Source: Phytoactinopolyspora halophila (lineage in GTDB: Bacteria > Actinomycetota > Actinomycetes > Jiangellales > Jiangellaceae). Taken from it: a stretch of DNA of 64,000 nt. Where the stretch lies: the NCBI RefSeq assembly GCF_003287285.1, contig NZ_QMIG01000021.1, forward strand, positions 1 to 64,000, in the 5' to 3' direction. A program made the translations under genes and the position numbers. Positions 31,779-40,196 of the stretch are shown here, piece by piece; positions within the stretch are counted from its first letter, which is position 1, and each line of letters opens with the position of its first letter. The notes below the pieces were generated by a model. It had not been told where the DNA came from. It did not search any database and saw nothing but the letters and a program-made list of their open reading frames with translations.

Positions 31779-32831
31779 ATGGTCGTCATCATGACATCCG
31801 ACGCAACCGAGGCGCAGATCGACGACGTGATCTCGCGCGTGCACCGGGCCGGTGGCGAGGCATTCGTCAGCCGTGGCCTGCACCGTACGATCATCGGCTT
31901 GCTCGGCGACGTCGACGAGTTCCGATCGCTGAATCTGCGCCGCATGGCCGGGGTGGCCGACGTGATCCGGATCTCCACTCCGTACAAGCTGGTCAGCCGC
32001 GATCAGGGACCAGAGCGCAGCACCGTCGTGGTTGGCCGGGACGCCACGCGGGCGGGTGTCCCCATCGGTCCCGATCACTTCACGCTGCTGGCGGGGCCGT
32101 GCGCGGTGGAGTCACTCGACCAGACTCTCGAATCCGCCGAGATGGCCAAGGCGGCCGGCGCCACCCTGCTGCGTGGCGGTGCCTTCCGGCCGCAGACGTT
32201 ACCGTACGCATTCCACGGGCTCGGCAAGTCCGGGTTGCGAATCCTCGCCGAAGCCGGCGCGGCCACCGGGCTTCCCGTCGTCACCGAGGTCACCGAGGTC
32301 AGTGACGTGGCACTCGTGGCCGAGCACGCCGACATGCTCCAGATCGGGGCACGCAACATGCAGAACTTCGGTTTGCTTAATGCCGTCGGCGCGACGCGCA
32401 AGCCGGTGCTGCTGAAACGAGGCATCCAGGCCACCATCGAGGAGTGGCTCATGGCGGCGGAATACGTCGCACAGCGCGGAAATCTCGATATCGTGCTCTG
32501 TGAACGTGGCATCCGTACTTTCGAGTCTGCGACCCCGGCCACGCTCGACATCTCGTCGGTACCGACGGTCCAGCGGCTGTCGCACCTTCCGGTTCTCGTT
32601 GACCCGACACATGCCAGCGGACGGCGCGATCTCGTGCTCCCCCTGTCCCGCGCCGCGATCGCCGCTGGCGCCGACGGCCTGCTCGTGGACATCCATCCGG
32701 ACCCCGAGTCGGCCCTGTGCGACGGCCCGCAGGCGCTCGCCGGTCCGGAAATCCGGGAACTCGCTGCCGCGATCAGGCGAATGGCGCCCCTGGTGGACCG
32801 GCAAACTCCTGGCGTCACCCCTTCCCCATGA
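31779..32831 (+). CDS. aroF: DAHP synthase, type I (beta) with N-terminal regulatory domain
   Basis: First shikimate-pathway step: condenses phosphoenolpyruvate and erythrose 4-phosphate. The 350 residues have an N-terminal ferredoxin-like regulatory domain (about 1-75), then LLAGPCAVES, RGGAFRPQT, LLKRG, LCERGIRTFE and VDPTHASGRRD. ATG at 31779 has GGAAGGAG upstream. Its stop TGA and last codons (TPSP) lie in the left arm of a 72-base palindrome. An unrelated type II DAHP synthase lies 2.4 kb away. Confidence 0.95.
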   Translation: MVVIMTSDATEAQIDDVISRVHRAGGEAFVSRGLHRTIIGLLGDVDEFRSLNLRRMAGVADVIRISTPYKLVSRDQGPERSTVVVGRDATRAGVPIGPDHFTLLAGPCAVESLDQTLESAEMAKAAGATLLRGGAFRPQTLPYAFHGLGKSGLRILAEAGAATGLPVVTEVTEVSDVALVAEHADMLQIGARNMQNFGLLNAVGATRKPVLLKRGIQATIEEWLMAAEYVAQRGNLDIVLCERGIRTFESATPATLDISSVPTVQRLSHLPVLVDPTHASGRRDLVLPLSRAAIAAGADGLLVDIHPDPESALCDGPQALAGPEIRELAAAIRRMAPLVDRQTPGVTPSP

Positions 32832-32889
32832 TCATGAACACTTCTCCGGCCTGTGAGGCCTCCTAGTGTTCATGATCATGGGGAAGGGG
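32818..32889. repeat. Palindromic element, family A copy 2, joining two convergent genes
   Basis: Arms of 25 bases (32818-32842 and 32865-32889) are perfect inverted repeats; each begins at its outer end CCCCTTCCCCATGATCATGA. The 22-base loop has a further GGCCT/AGGCC stem. The aroF stop TGA is at 32829-32831 and the TauE/SafE-gene stop is at 32878-32876, symmetric in the two arms, and both proteins end PSP. It probably acts as a bidirectional terminator. Confidence 0.9.
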
Positions 32890-33787
32890 GACGGGCGGGA
32901 ACACGATTGGCGACGTCGGAACGCGACTGCTGGCGGTGGGCCCGCACCGTGTACAGCAGCGCGGTGGCCCACACCAGGACCACCCCGGTGTAGATCACGG
33001 CACGTGCGCCCTCAGGCAACGCGAACGCGTGCTCGGAGGCGAGCGTGCGGACGTTGAGCAGCACGAGCAACCCGCCGACCGCGGAGCCCAGCACGCGGGC
33101 CGGGACGTGTCGCGCCAGCCACGCGGCGATCGGCGCCGCGACGATGCCGCCGGCGAGCATCATCGCCACCCAGCTCAGCTGGATCCCGCCCAGGCCGAGC
33201 CCGAAGACGAACCCCGTGCTCGCGCCGACGGCGACCATGAACTCGCTCGTTCCCACCGATCCGACGACGCGTCGAGGCTCGAGCCGGCCGCTGGCCAGCA
33301 ACGACGACGTGTTGATCGGCCCCCAGCCGCCACCGGCCGTGGCGTTGACGAACCCGGCCACCACGCCCAGTGGTGCCAGCACCCGTTTCTTCAGTGGCTG
33401 GCCCAACTTGCCCTGGGGCACACCCGCGGTGGTGAACCGCAGCAGGATGTAGGTACCGAGCACCAGCAGCACACCCGCCACGAGCGGGGTGGCGGCGGTG
33501 GTGGACAAGCTCGACAGGAACGTCGCTCCGGCGAACGCGCCGATGCCACCCGGCACGGCGATCCGGCGCACCACCTGCCAGTCGACATTGCCGAAACGCC
33601 AATGTGACAGTCCCGAGGCCAGCGTCGTTCCCACCTGGGTCAGATGCACCGTCGCGGACGCCAGGGCCGGGCTGGTACCGATGGCCAGCAGCATGGTGGC
33701 CGAGGTCGCGCCGAAACCCATCCCGAGGCTGCCGTCGATCATCTGCGCCCCGAAGCCGATCAGGCCCAGCATGACGAGCACCTGCAT
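32876..33787 (-). CDS. TauE/SafE (TSUP)-family membrane permease
   Basis: A 303-residue membrane protein with about eight helices. It has the TSUP N-terminal signature GFGAQMIDGSLGMGFG and the internal repeat FVNATAGGGWGPINTSSLL. Relatives export sulfite, sulfoacetate or related organosulfur anions; substrate here is unknown. ATG at 33787 has GAAGG about ten bases upstream. The C-terminal codons and stop lie inside the shared palindrome with aroF. Confidence 0.88.
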   Translation of the reverse strand: MQVLVMLGLIGFGAQMIDGSLGMGFGATSATMLLAIGTSPALASATVHLTQVGTTLASGLSHWRFGNVDWQVVRRIAVPGGIGAFAGATFLSSLSTTAATPLVAGVLLVLGTYILLRFTTAGVPQGKLGQPLKKRVLAPLGVVAGFVNATAGGGWGPINTSSLLASGRLEPRRVVGSVGTSEFMVAVGASTGFVFGLGLGGIQLSWVAMMLAGGIVAAPIAAWLARHVPARVLGSAVGGLLVLLNVRTLASEHAFALPEGARAVIYTGVVLVWATALLYTVRAHRQQSRSDVANRVPARPPSP

Positions 33788-34099
33788 CTCGGCGGCGACC
33801 TTCCCACTATTCCTATCGATTCAGTAGGATTTTACTATCGTCACCAACGCCGGGCTGTGTCAAGGTAAGAGACAAATCGTCTCGAATCACAAGATGTGCA
33901 TCGATGATGCCCGATCAACAGCCGCTGAGTCCGGCCCATAGCCTCACTTCGATACTCAGACGTGCGCTTATCAGCCGCCTCGGCCCGATAAACGCACGTC
34001 TGAGTATCGAAGTGAGGCCAGCTACCCGGCGACCAGCGACCAGCTTCCCAAGCGCCCGTCGACCGGCGCCCGGGCTCATCACCCCGCAGGAACGGGGAA
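33788..34099. other. Gene-free region with AT-rich promoter and family B palindrome
   Basis: The end next to the permease gene is unusually AT-rich, with AGTA-N6-TACT (within 33820-33840) and a repeated CGATAG, and probably holds its promoter and an operator. The rest is taken up by the 78-base palindrome at 33941-34018. No gene is seen. Confidence 0.5.
33941..34018. repeat. Palindromic element, family B copy 2
   Basis: Two 32-base arms (33941-33972 and 33987-34018) pair at 31 of 32 positions around a 14-base loop. The arm contains CTTCGATACTCAGACGTGC, which matches the element at 12977-12995 at 16 of 19 bases. It lies between two leftward genes (downstream of threonine aldolase), without a T-run. 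Confidence 0.85.
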
Positions 34100-35143
34100 T
34101 CAGGCGCCGGCGTCTCGCGCTACGGCCGCCAGCGTCTCCCCGGCCTTCCGGGCGTCAGCGGCCGAGACGTCCAGGTGCGTGATGAGCCGCACCACGCCGG
34201 GCGCCACCGACGCCACGAGGACGCCCTGCGCCCGCGCCCGCGCCACGAATCGCTCGGCTTGCCGCCCCACGTGCAGCAGCACGATGTTCGTCTCGACGCT
34301 CTCCGGATCCACCACGCTGCCGGCGGCCTCGTGGATCAGGTCGGCGATGAGCCGGGCGTTGGTGTGGTCGTCGGCGAGCCGGTCCACGCGATGGTCGAGC
34401 GCGTACCATCCTGCCGCCGCCAGGACGCCAGCCTGCCGCCATCCGCCACCAAGCCGCTTGCGCCACTGCCTGGCCTCGGCAATGACATCCGCCGGCCCGA
34501 CCAGCACCGAACCGATCGGCGCGCCCAGGCCCTTCGACAGGCACACCGAGACGGTGTCGAAATGCTCGGCATACTCGCGAGCTGACACTCCCGTGGCGAC
34601 CTGCGCGTTCCACAACCGGGCGCCATCGAGGTGCAGCCGGATACCGGTCCCCTGGACCAGGTCACGCAGCGCCGCCATGTCGGCAACCGGGTGAACGGTA
34701 CCGCCCGCGAAGTTGTGCGTGTTCTCCACACCGATGGCCGCCGTCGAGACCAGATACGGGCCCGCACCCGGCGACATCAGCTCGCGGATCGCTTCGCGGT
34801 CAGCCCGGCCGCGCGGATGCGACCAGGTGCGCGTGGTGACGCCATGCAGCGCGGCGTGCGCCCCGAGTTCCGCACGCACGACGTGCGCCCGCGCCTCGCA
34901 GAGGAGCTCCTGCCCGGGAGCCACCCATGCGCGGACACCGAGCACGTTGGCCAGCGATCCGGTCACCGTGAACAGGCCCGCCTCGTGTCCCAGCAGCCCG
35001 GCGACCCGCTCTTCGAGGGCATTGGCCGCCGGATCTTCGCCATAGACGTCGTCGCCCACATCCGCCGCGGACATGGCGGCCACCATCCCGGGAGCCGGCC
35101 GTGTCACCGTGTCACTGCGAAGGTCGATCGAGCCCGAGGTCAT
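34100..35143 (-). CDS. Low-specificity L-threonine aldolase
   Basis: PLP enzyme cleaving L-threonine or allo-threonine to glycine and acetaldehyde. The 347 residues match the LtaE-type family: IDLRSDTVTRPAPGM, DDVYGEDP, VENTHNFAGG, LHLDGARLWNA, and the Schiff-base lysine in VCLSKGLGAPIGSVL. It precedes nothing obvious in its pathway; the type II DAHP synthase lies just upstream on the same strand with a 55-base gap. Complete by length. Confidence 0.92.
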   Translation of the reverse strand: MTSGSIDLRSDTVTRPAPGMVAAMSAADVGDDVYGEDPAANALEERVAGLLGHEAGLFTVTGSLANVLGVRAWVAPGQELLCEARAHVVRAELGAHAALHGVTTRTWSHPRGRADREAIRELMSPGAGPYLVSTAAIGVENTHNFAGGTVHPVADMAALRDLVQGTGIRLHLDGARLWNAQVATGVSAREYAEHFDTVSVCLSKGLGAPIGSVLVGPADVIAEARQWRKRLGGGWRQAGVLAAAGWYALDHRVDRLADDHTNARLIADLIHEAAGSVVDPESVETNIVLLHVGRQAERFVARARAQGVLVASVAPGVVRLITHLDVSAADARKAGETLAAVARDAGA

Positions 35144-35198
35144 GGCTCACCACTCTAATGTCGCGCCGGCATCCGGGCGTCAGCCGCCCGCGCCCCGG

Positions 35199-36560
35199 TC
35201 AGTGGGTGGTTTCGAGGAGCTCGGCGACCAGGAAGGCCAGTTCCAGCGACTGTGTCCGGTTCAGGCGCGGGTCGCAGACCGTCTCGTACCGCCTCGACAG
35301 GCCGTCTTCTGCGATCGGGTCTCCCCCGCCGACGCATTCGGTGACATCGTCGCCGGTCAACTCGACGTGCAGCCCTCCGGGATGGCTACCCAGCGATCGG
35401 TGCACCTCGAAGAAGCCGCGCACCTCGTCCATCACGTCGTCGAAGCGACGCGTCTTGTGGCCGCTGGGAGCCTCGTACGTGTTGCCGTGCATCGGGTCGC
35501 ACACCCACGAGGCCACCAACCCGCTCGCCATCGCCTTTTCGATCAACGGTGGCAGCCCGTCACGGATCTTCTCCGCGCCCATCCGGGTGACGAATGTCAG
35601 GCGGCCGGGCTCGCGCTCCGGATCGAGCTTCTCCGCCAGGGCGATCAGATCGTCGGAGGTGGTCTTCGGTCCCACCTTCACCCCGATCGGGTTGCGGATC
35701 CGGGACGCGAACTCGATGTGCGCACCGTCGAGCTGGCGGGTGCGCTCGCCCACCCACAGGAAGTGCCCCGAGACGTCGTAGGGCGCGCCGGTACGCGAAT
35801 CCACACGCGTGAGTGCCGTCTCGTAGTCGAGCAGCAGCGCCTCGTGGCTGGAGTACAGCTCGACCTTGCGCACGTTCTCGGAGTCGACGTCAATGGCCCG
35901 CATGAAGCGCAGTGCCTGGTCGATCCGGCCCGCGATGCGCTCGTAGCGCTGGCCTGCCGGCGAGGTCCGCACGAAATCGGTGTTCCACGCGTGCACCTGG
36001 TGCAGGTCGGCAAACCCGCCACCGACGAACGCCCGGGTGAGGTTCAGGGCCGCCGCCGACGCGTTGTACGCCCGCACCATCCGCGCGGGATCCGGCGTTC
36101 GTGCCTGCTCGGTGAACTCGACACCGTTAACGATGTCGCCACGGAACGCGGGCAGCGTCTCACCGTCACGAGTCTCGCTCGGCTTTGACCGGGGCTTGGC
36201 GTACTGCCCGGCGAGCCGGCCCACCTTCACCACGGGCATGCTCGCGGCGTAGGTCAACACGACCGCCATCTGCAGCAACGTCTTGAGCTTGGCACGTACG
36301 TTGTCCGCGGTGATGCCGTCGAACGTCTCGGCGCAGTCACCGCCTTGCAAGAGAAACGCCTCGCCCCGGGAAACGGCGGCGAGGCGTTGCTTCAACAGAT
36401 CACATTCACCGGCGAACACCAGCGGGGGCATCGCCCGCAACTCGGCGACCGCGTCGGCCAGCCGGCTCGCATCTCCCCACTCGGGTTGCTGAGCCGCAGG
36501 CAGCTCGGCGAGCGCCGACCTCAGCTCGGTAAGGAGCTCATGATCAGCATGCGACGTCAC
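35199..36560 (-). CDS. aroG: DAHP synthase, type II
   Basis: Plant-like type II DAHP synthase of 453 residues, homologous to mycobacterial AroG. Motifs include FLLQGGDCAETF, KVGRLAGQYAKPRS, FRGDIVNG, SGHFLWVGERTRQLDGAH, IGVKVGPKT, CDPMHGNT and GGLHVELTGDDVTEC. GTG at 36560 has no ribosome site; TACGCT on the same strand at 36572-36567 suggests a leaderless transcript. A perfect 18-base palindrome sits just upstream. The type I enzyme nearby does the same reaction. Confidence 0.95.
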   Translation of the reverse strand: MTSHADHELLTELRSALAELPAAQQPEWGDASRLADAVAELRAMPPLVFAGECDLLKQRLAAVSRGEAFLLQGGDCAETFDGITADNVRAKLKTLLQMAVVLTYAASMPVVKVGRLAGQYAKPRSKPSETRDGETLPAFRGDIVNGVEFTEQARTPDPARMVRAYNASAAALNLTRAFVGGGFADLHQVHAWNTDFVRTSPAGQRYERIAGRIDQALRFMRAIDVDSENVRKVELYSSHEALLLDYETALTRVDSRTGAPYDVSGHFLWVGERTRQLDGAHIEFASRIRNPIGVKVGPKTTSDDLIALAEKLDPEREPGRLTFVTRMGAEKIRDGLPPLIEKAMASGLVASWVCDPMHGNTYEAPSGHKTRRFDDVMDEVRGFFEVHRSLGSHPGGLHVELTGDDVTECVGGGDPIAEDGLSRRYETVCDPRLNRTQSLELAFLVAELLETTH

Positions 36561-36579
36561 GGAGCTAGCGTAAGCGATC

Positions 36580-36597
36580 CTTCGTGATCTCACGAAG
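36580..36597. promoter_or_regulatory. Perfect 18-base palindrome in the type II DAHP synthase promoter
   Basis: CTTCGTGATCTCACGAAG reads as a dyad with a two-base centre and lies where the -35 region of the leftward promoter would be. It is a candidate operator for aromatic amino acid control. The regulator is unknown. Confidence 0.5.
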
Positions 36598-36760
36598 ACA
36601 TCCCACTCTCCGGACTCGTCGCCGCGTCACGAAAGCCGTTCCCGTCGGCCAACCGCATCCCACCGTACCTAGGATTGACTGTAGTGTGTCCGTTCGGACC
36701 GCAGCACGACGAGGTGCCGGCCGTCGTCGAGGAAATTGAGCGTGCGGAAAGGTCAATGTC

Positions 36761-37975
36761 ATGCCTGAACAGCCGATTCGAAAGGTCGCAATGCTCACCG
36801 CCGGAGGGCTGGCACCGTGCTTGTCCTCGGCCGTCGGGGGCCTCATCGAGCGGTATACCGAAGTGGCGCCCGACGTGGAGATCATCGGTTACCTGGACGG
36901 CTATGCCGGGCTCCTCACGGGCCGCTCGGTCAAAGCGACACCCGACATCCGTGCCACGGCACACCGGCTACATCGTTTCGGCGGCAGCCCGATCGGCAAC
37001 AGCCGCGTCAAGCTGACCAACGTTGACGACGCGATCAAGCGCGGCTTCGTGAAGGAGGGCCAGGACCCGCTCGAGGTCGCCGCAGATCAGCTCGCCAACG
37101 ACGGCGTGGATGTGCTGCACACCATCGGCGGCGACGACACCAGCACCACCGCGGCCGAACTCGCCACCTACCTCAGGAAACACGGCCACGAGCTCACCGT
37201 CGTTGGCCTGCCGAAGACGGTCGACAACGACATCGTCCCGGTACGGCAGAGCCTCGGTGCGTGGACGGCGGCCGAACAGGGAGCCCGGTTTGCTCGCAAC
37301 GTGATCGCCGAGCACTCGTCCAACCCGCGGATGCTCATGATCCACGAGGTCATGGGGCGAAACTGTGGCTGGCTGACCGCGGCCACTGCCCGCGCCTACC
37401 GGAGCTGGCTCGCCACGCAGGAGTGGGCACCCGAGATCGGACTAGACCCGCGCCGCTGGGACATCCACGGCGTGTACCTGCCCGAGCTCGGGCTGGACAT
37501 CGAGACCGAAGCGGGCCGGCTTCGCCAGGTCATGGACCAGACGGGCTGTGTCAACATCTTCCTGTCCGAAGGGGCCGGCGTCGAGTCGATCGTGACCGAG
37601 ATGGAGTCCCGGGGTGAAGAGGTCCCGCGCGACCCGTTCGGCCACGTGCAGCTCGACAAGGTCAACCCGGGCCAGTGGTTCGCCAAGCAGTTCGCCGACC
37701 TGGTGGGCGCGGAAAAGGTCAACGTCCAGAAGAGCGGCTACTTCAGCCGGTCCGCAGCCGCGAACGGCGACGACCTCCGCTTGATCAAGAGCTGCACCGA
37801 CTTCGCCGTGGAGAGTGCCCTGCGCCGCGAGGGTGGGCTGATCGGGCACGACGAGGAGCGTGGCGGCCAGCTGCGTGCCATCGAGCTCGACCGGGTGAAG
37901 GGCGGAAAGCAGTTCGATCCGTCCACGTCCTGGTTCGCCGACCTGCTCGGCGCGATCGGGCAGCCGACCAGCTAA
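36761..37975 (+). CDS. pfp: Pyrophosphate-dependent 6-phosphofructokinase
   Basis: A 404-residue phosphofructokinase. The motif GGDDTSTTA, with Asp where ATP enzymes have Gly (GGDGT), and PKTVDND are diagnostic of the PPi-using type, so the reaction should be reversible. IHEVMGRNCGWL and the active-site region fit. ATG at 36761 has GAAAGG eight bases upstream. It diverges from the type II DAHP synthase and could link glycolytic flux with erythrose 4-phosphate supply, but that is only suggested by position. Confidence 0.93.
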   Translation: MPEQPIRKVAMLTAGGLAPCLSSAVGGLIERYTEVAPDVEIIGYLDGYAGLLTGRSVKATPDIRATAHRLHRFGGSPIGNSRVKLTNVDDAIKRGFVKEGQDPLEVAADQLANDGVDVLHTIGGDDTSTTAAELATYLRKHGHELTVVGLPKTVDNDIVPVRQSLGAWTAAEQGARFARNVIAEHSSNPRMLMIHEVMGRNCGWLTAATARAYRSWLATQEWAPEIGLDPRRWDIHGVYLPELGLDIETEAGRLRQVMDQTGCVNIFLSEGAGVESIVTEMESRGEEVPRDPFGHVQLDKVNPGQWFAKQFADLVGAEKVNVQKSGYFSRSAAANGDDLRLIKSCTDFAVESALRREGGLIGHDEERGGQLRAIELDRVKGGKQFDPSTSWFADLLGAIGQPTS

Positions 37976-38029
37976 GACGACGGGCCAGCCAGCCGACCAG
38001 CCGGACGGGCGCGACGAGCGCCACGGTCC

Positions 38030-40117
38030 TCAGCGTCCCGACAGGAAGTCTTCCAGTGGCGGTCCCGCCGCCCGCGCGCCCGATTCGCCCTCTTCGACGA
38101 AGACGGCGACGGCGAGATCGCCCTGGAAGGCGATCATCCACCCGTGGGTTCCGGCTTCGTCGCCGCTCCCGTACTCTGCGGTCCCTGTCTTGGCGCCCAC
38201 CGGCTCGCCGGGCACGTCTTGCAGGAACGAGGCACTCCCGTACTCCACAGCGGCGTACATCATCTTCTGCAGCTGCGCTGCTTCGCCCCCGGAGAGTGGC
38301 TCCGACGGGGCCGCCAACTCCTCGGAATCGGCGTCCGCGCTCGTGTCGTCATCCAGCAGGTGCGGCACGATTGCCTCCCCGGCAACAACGGACGCGGCCA
38401 CCCCGGCCATGGCCAGCGGCGATGCGAGAACCTCTCCCTGGCCGATCATCGACGCCGCGTGCGACGTGCCCTCCGCCTCACGGGGCATCGAGCCGCCGAA
38501 TGCCCCGATGTGCGACTGGTGTTCCAACCCGAATCCCAGGGCGGCGCCAGCGTCCACCAAGTCTTCCTGCGACACCTGATCACGCTCGCCCATCAGGGCC
38601 GTGTTGCACGATTCGGCAATCGCGGTCTCCAGCGAGATATCTCCCAACGCGCTGTCCGGGTAGCCGCTGTAGTTCCCGAACTCGCGCCCGTCGACGGTCA
38701 GTGTCGACGGGCACACCACCGTGCTCTCCCCATCCAAGCCGGCGCGCAGCAGTGCCAACGCGGTCACCATCTTGAACGTCGATCCCGGCGCGTACTGACC
38801 GGCCGTGGCCGTCGAGTACCCCTCGCCTCCGGGACCACTCGCCGCGGCCAGGATTCTGCTGGTCGACGGCTCGACCGCGACGATGGCGCTCGGCGGCCCC
38901 ACGTCCGCGAGGACCGACTCGGCACGCTGTTGCAACCCGGCATCCAGCGTGATCGCCAGCGGCTCCCCCGGCTCGGGTTCCTGCTCGAACACGACGGAGG
39001 GTTCGGCATCGTCGTCCTCGGAAACGATCTCGACGCTCACCCCGGGCGTACCGCGCAGTTGCTCGTCGTAGGCCTGTTGCAGTCCGGAGAGCCCGACGAC
39101 ATCACCGGTCTGGATGTTCCCGTTCGATTCTTCGATGATCTCCGCTGTGGCTTTCCCCACGGTTCCCAGGAGCGGGCGTGCGAACTCGCGAGTGGGAGCG
39201 AGCGGTTGCATGTCGGGCAGCGCCACCGCGCCGTCGATCGCATCGATTTCGTCGAGCACCGGGGCCGCGTCGTCCTCGCGAAACGTGATCGCCTCGACGA
39301 ACGCGCGCTCGCCGGTGGCTCGCACACGCTCTGCCAGCCTCTCGCCGTCGACGCCGACGAGTTCGGCCAGCTCCCGTGCCACGCTCACCATCTCGTCCTC
39401 GGTGGCGTCGTCGTCGAACCGTGTCTTGTCGACGCCAATGCGATAGACATCGCGCTCGGTCACCAGCGGCTCGCCGTCGGCTCCGATGATGTCGGCTCGT
39501 TCCGCCTGTTCGCGGTCCATCCTGAGACGATCGCCCGATTCAAGATCGGGATGGACGACGGCAGGAGTCCACTCGACCTGCCATGCCCCGGCGCCGTTCT
39601 CGCCATCCTCCACGAGCGACAGCCGTGCCGTGCTCGTGTAGGACCACCGGAGGTCGCCTCCGGCATCGTCGGAGCCATCGGGATCGTCGGCGGCATCCCC
39701 CGCGTTCTCGCCGTCCGCGGCGTCGCCAGAATCGTCAATGTCGCCAGAATCCTCGGCGTCCTCGGAATCGCCGGCGTTCTCCGTCGCGCCGTCCAGCGAC
39801 CACTCGACGTCGAACGTGGCGGTGTACGCGTTCTCGTCCTCCACCGGTTCGAGATCGGTGACCTCGACCGAGCGCGGCACCTCCCCCATGTTGCCGACGA
39901 CCTCCTCCAGCTCGGATTCGACGTCGTCCGGAGCCGCGTTCGTGAACGTGACATCGGCCGCACCGGTTTCCAGCGTGCGTGCCAGCGACTCCGCCACTGG
40001 ATCCGGTTCGGGCGTCTCGTCACTGCATGCCGCGACGGCGAGCGCCAGGGACACGACTCCCGCCATCTGGACGAACCGACGGCGGCCCACTTCTCTTCCA
40101 CGCTGATTCACGTCCAC
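38030..40117 (-). CDS. MecA-like penicillin-binding protein, lipoprotein
   Basis: A 695-residue class B transpeptidase. The N terminus GRRRFVQMAGVVSLALAVAAC is a lipoprotein signal, followed by an NTF2-like/MecA-type N-terminal domain, a dimerisation domain and the transpeptidase with STFK near 443, SCN near 502 and KTG near 643. Within the NTF2-like domain is an acidic insert of some 45 residues, mostly Asp, Glu, Gly and Ala. The plan matches low-affinity PBP2a-type proteins, though most actinobacterial members are ordinary paralogues. It diverges from a LysR/beta-lactamase-like pair. Confidence 0.92.
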   Translation of the reverse strand: MDVNQRGREVGRRRFVQMAGVVSLALAVAACSDETPEPDPVAESLARTLETGAADVTFTNAAPDDVESELEEVVGNMGEVPRSVEVTDLEPVEDENAYTATFDVEWSLDGATENAGDSEDAEDSGDIDDSGDAADGENAGDAADDPDGSDDAGGDLRWSYTSTARLSLVEDGENGAGAWQVEWTPAVVHPDLESGDRLRMDREQAERADIIGADGEPLVTERDVYRIGVDKTRFDDDATEDEMVSVARELAELVGVDGERLAERVRATGERAFVEAITFREDDAAPVLDEIDAIDGAVALPDMQPLAPTREFARPLLGTVGKATAEIIEESNGNIQTGDVVGLSGLQQAYDEQLRGTPGVSVEIVSEDDDAEPSVVFEQEPEPGEPLAITLDAGLQQRAESVLADVGPPSAIVAVEPSTSRILAAASGPGGEGYSTATAGQYAPGSTFKMVTALALLRAGLDGESTVVCPSTLTVDGREFGNYSGYPDSALGDISLETAIAESCNTALMGERDQVSQEDLVDAGAALGFGLEHQSHIGAFGGSMPREAEGTSHAASMIGQGEVLASPLAMAGVAASVVAGEAIVPHLLDDDTSADADSEELAAPSEPLSGGEAAQLQKMMYAAVEYGSASFLQDVPGEPVGAKTGTAEYGSGDEAGTHGWMIAFQGDLAVAVFVEEGESGARAAGPPLEDFLSGR

Positions 40118-40145
40118 GACCCAACCATGTCCGCACTCGCCGGTC

Positions 40146-40186
40146 CAATACGGATATCAGTGCCGCTCGCTGACAATTTGGATATC
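40146..40186. promoter_or_regulatory. Paired CAATNNGGATATC sites between PBP and LysR genes
   Basis: CAATACGGATATC (40146-40158) and CAATTTGGATATC (40174-40186) are direct repeats 28 bases apart in a 79-base divergent promoter region. LysR proteins usually bind such shared regions, so these are candidate binding sites for the adjacent regulator, controlling both directions. Confidence 0.55.
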
Positions 40187-40196
40187 GTTACTGGCT

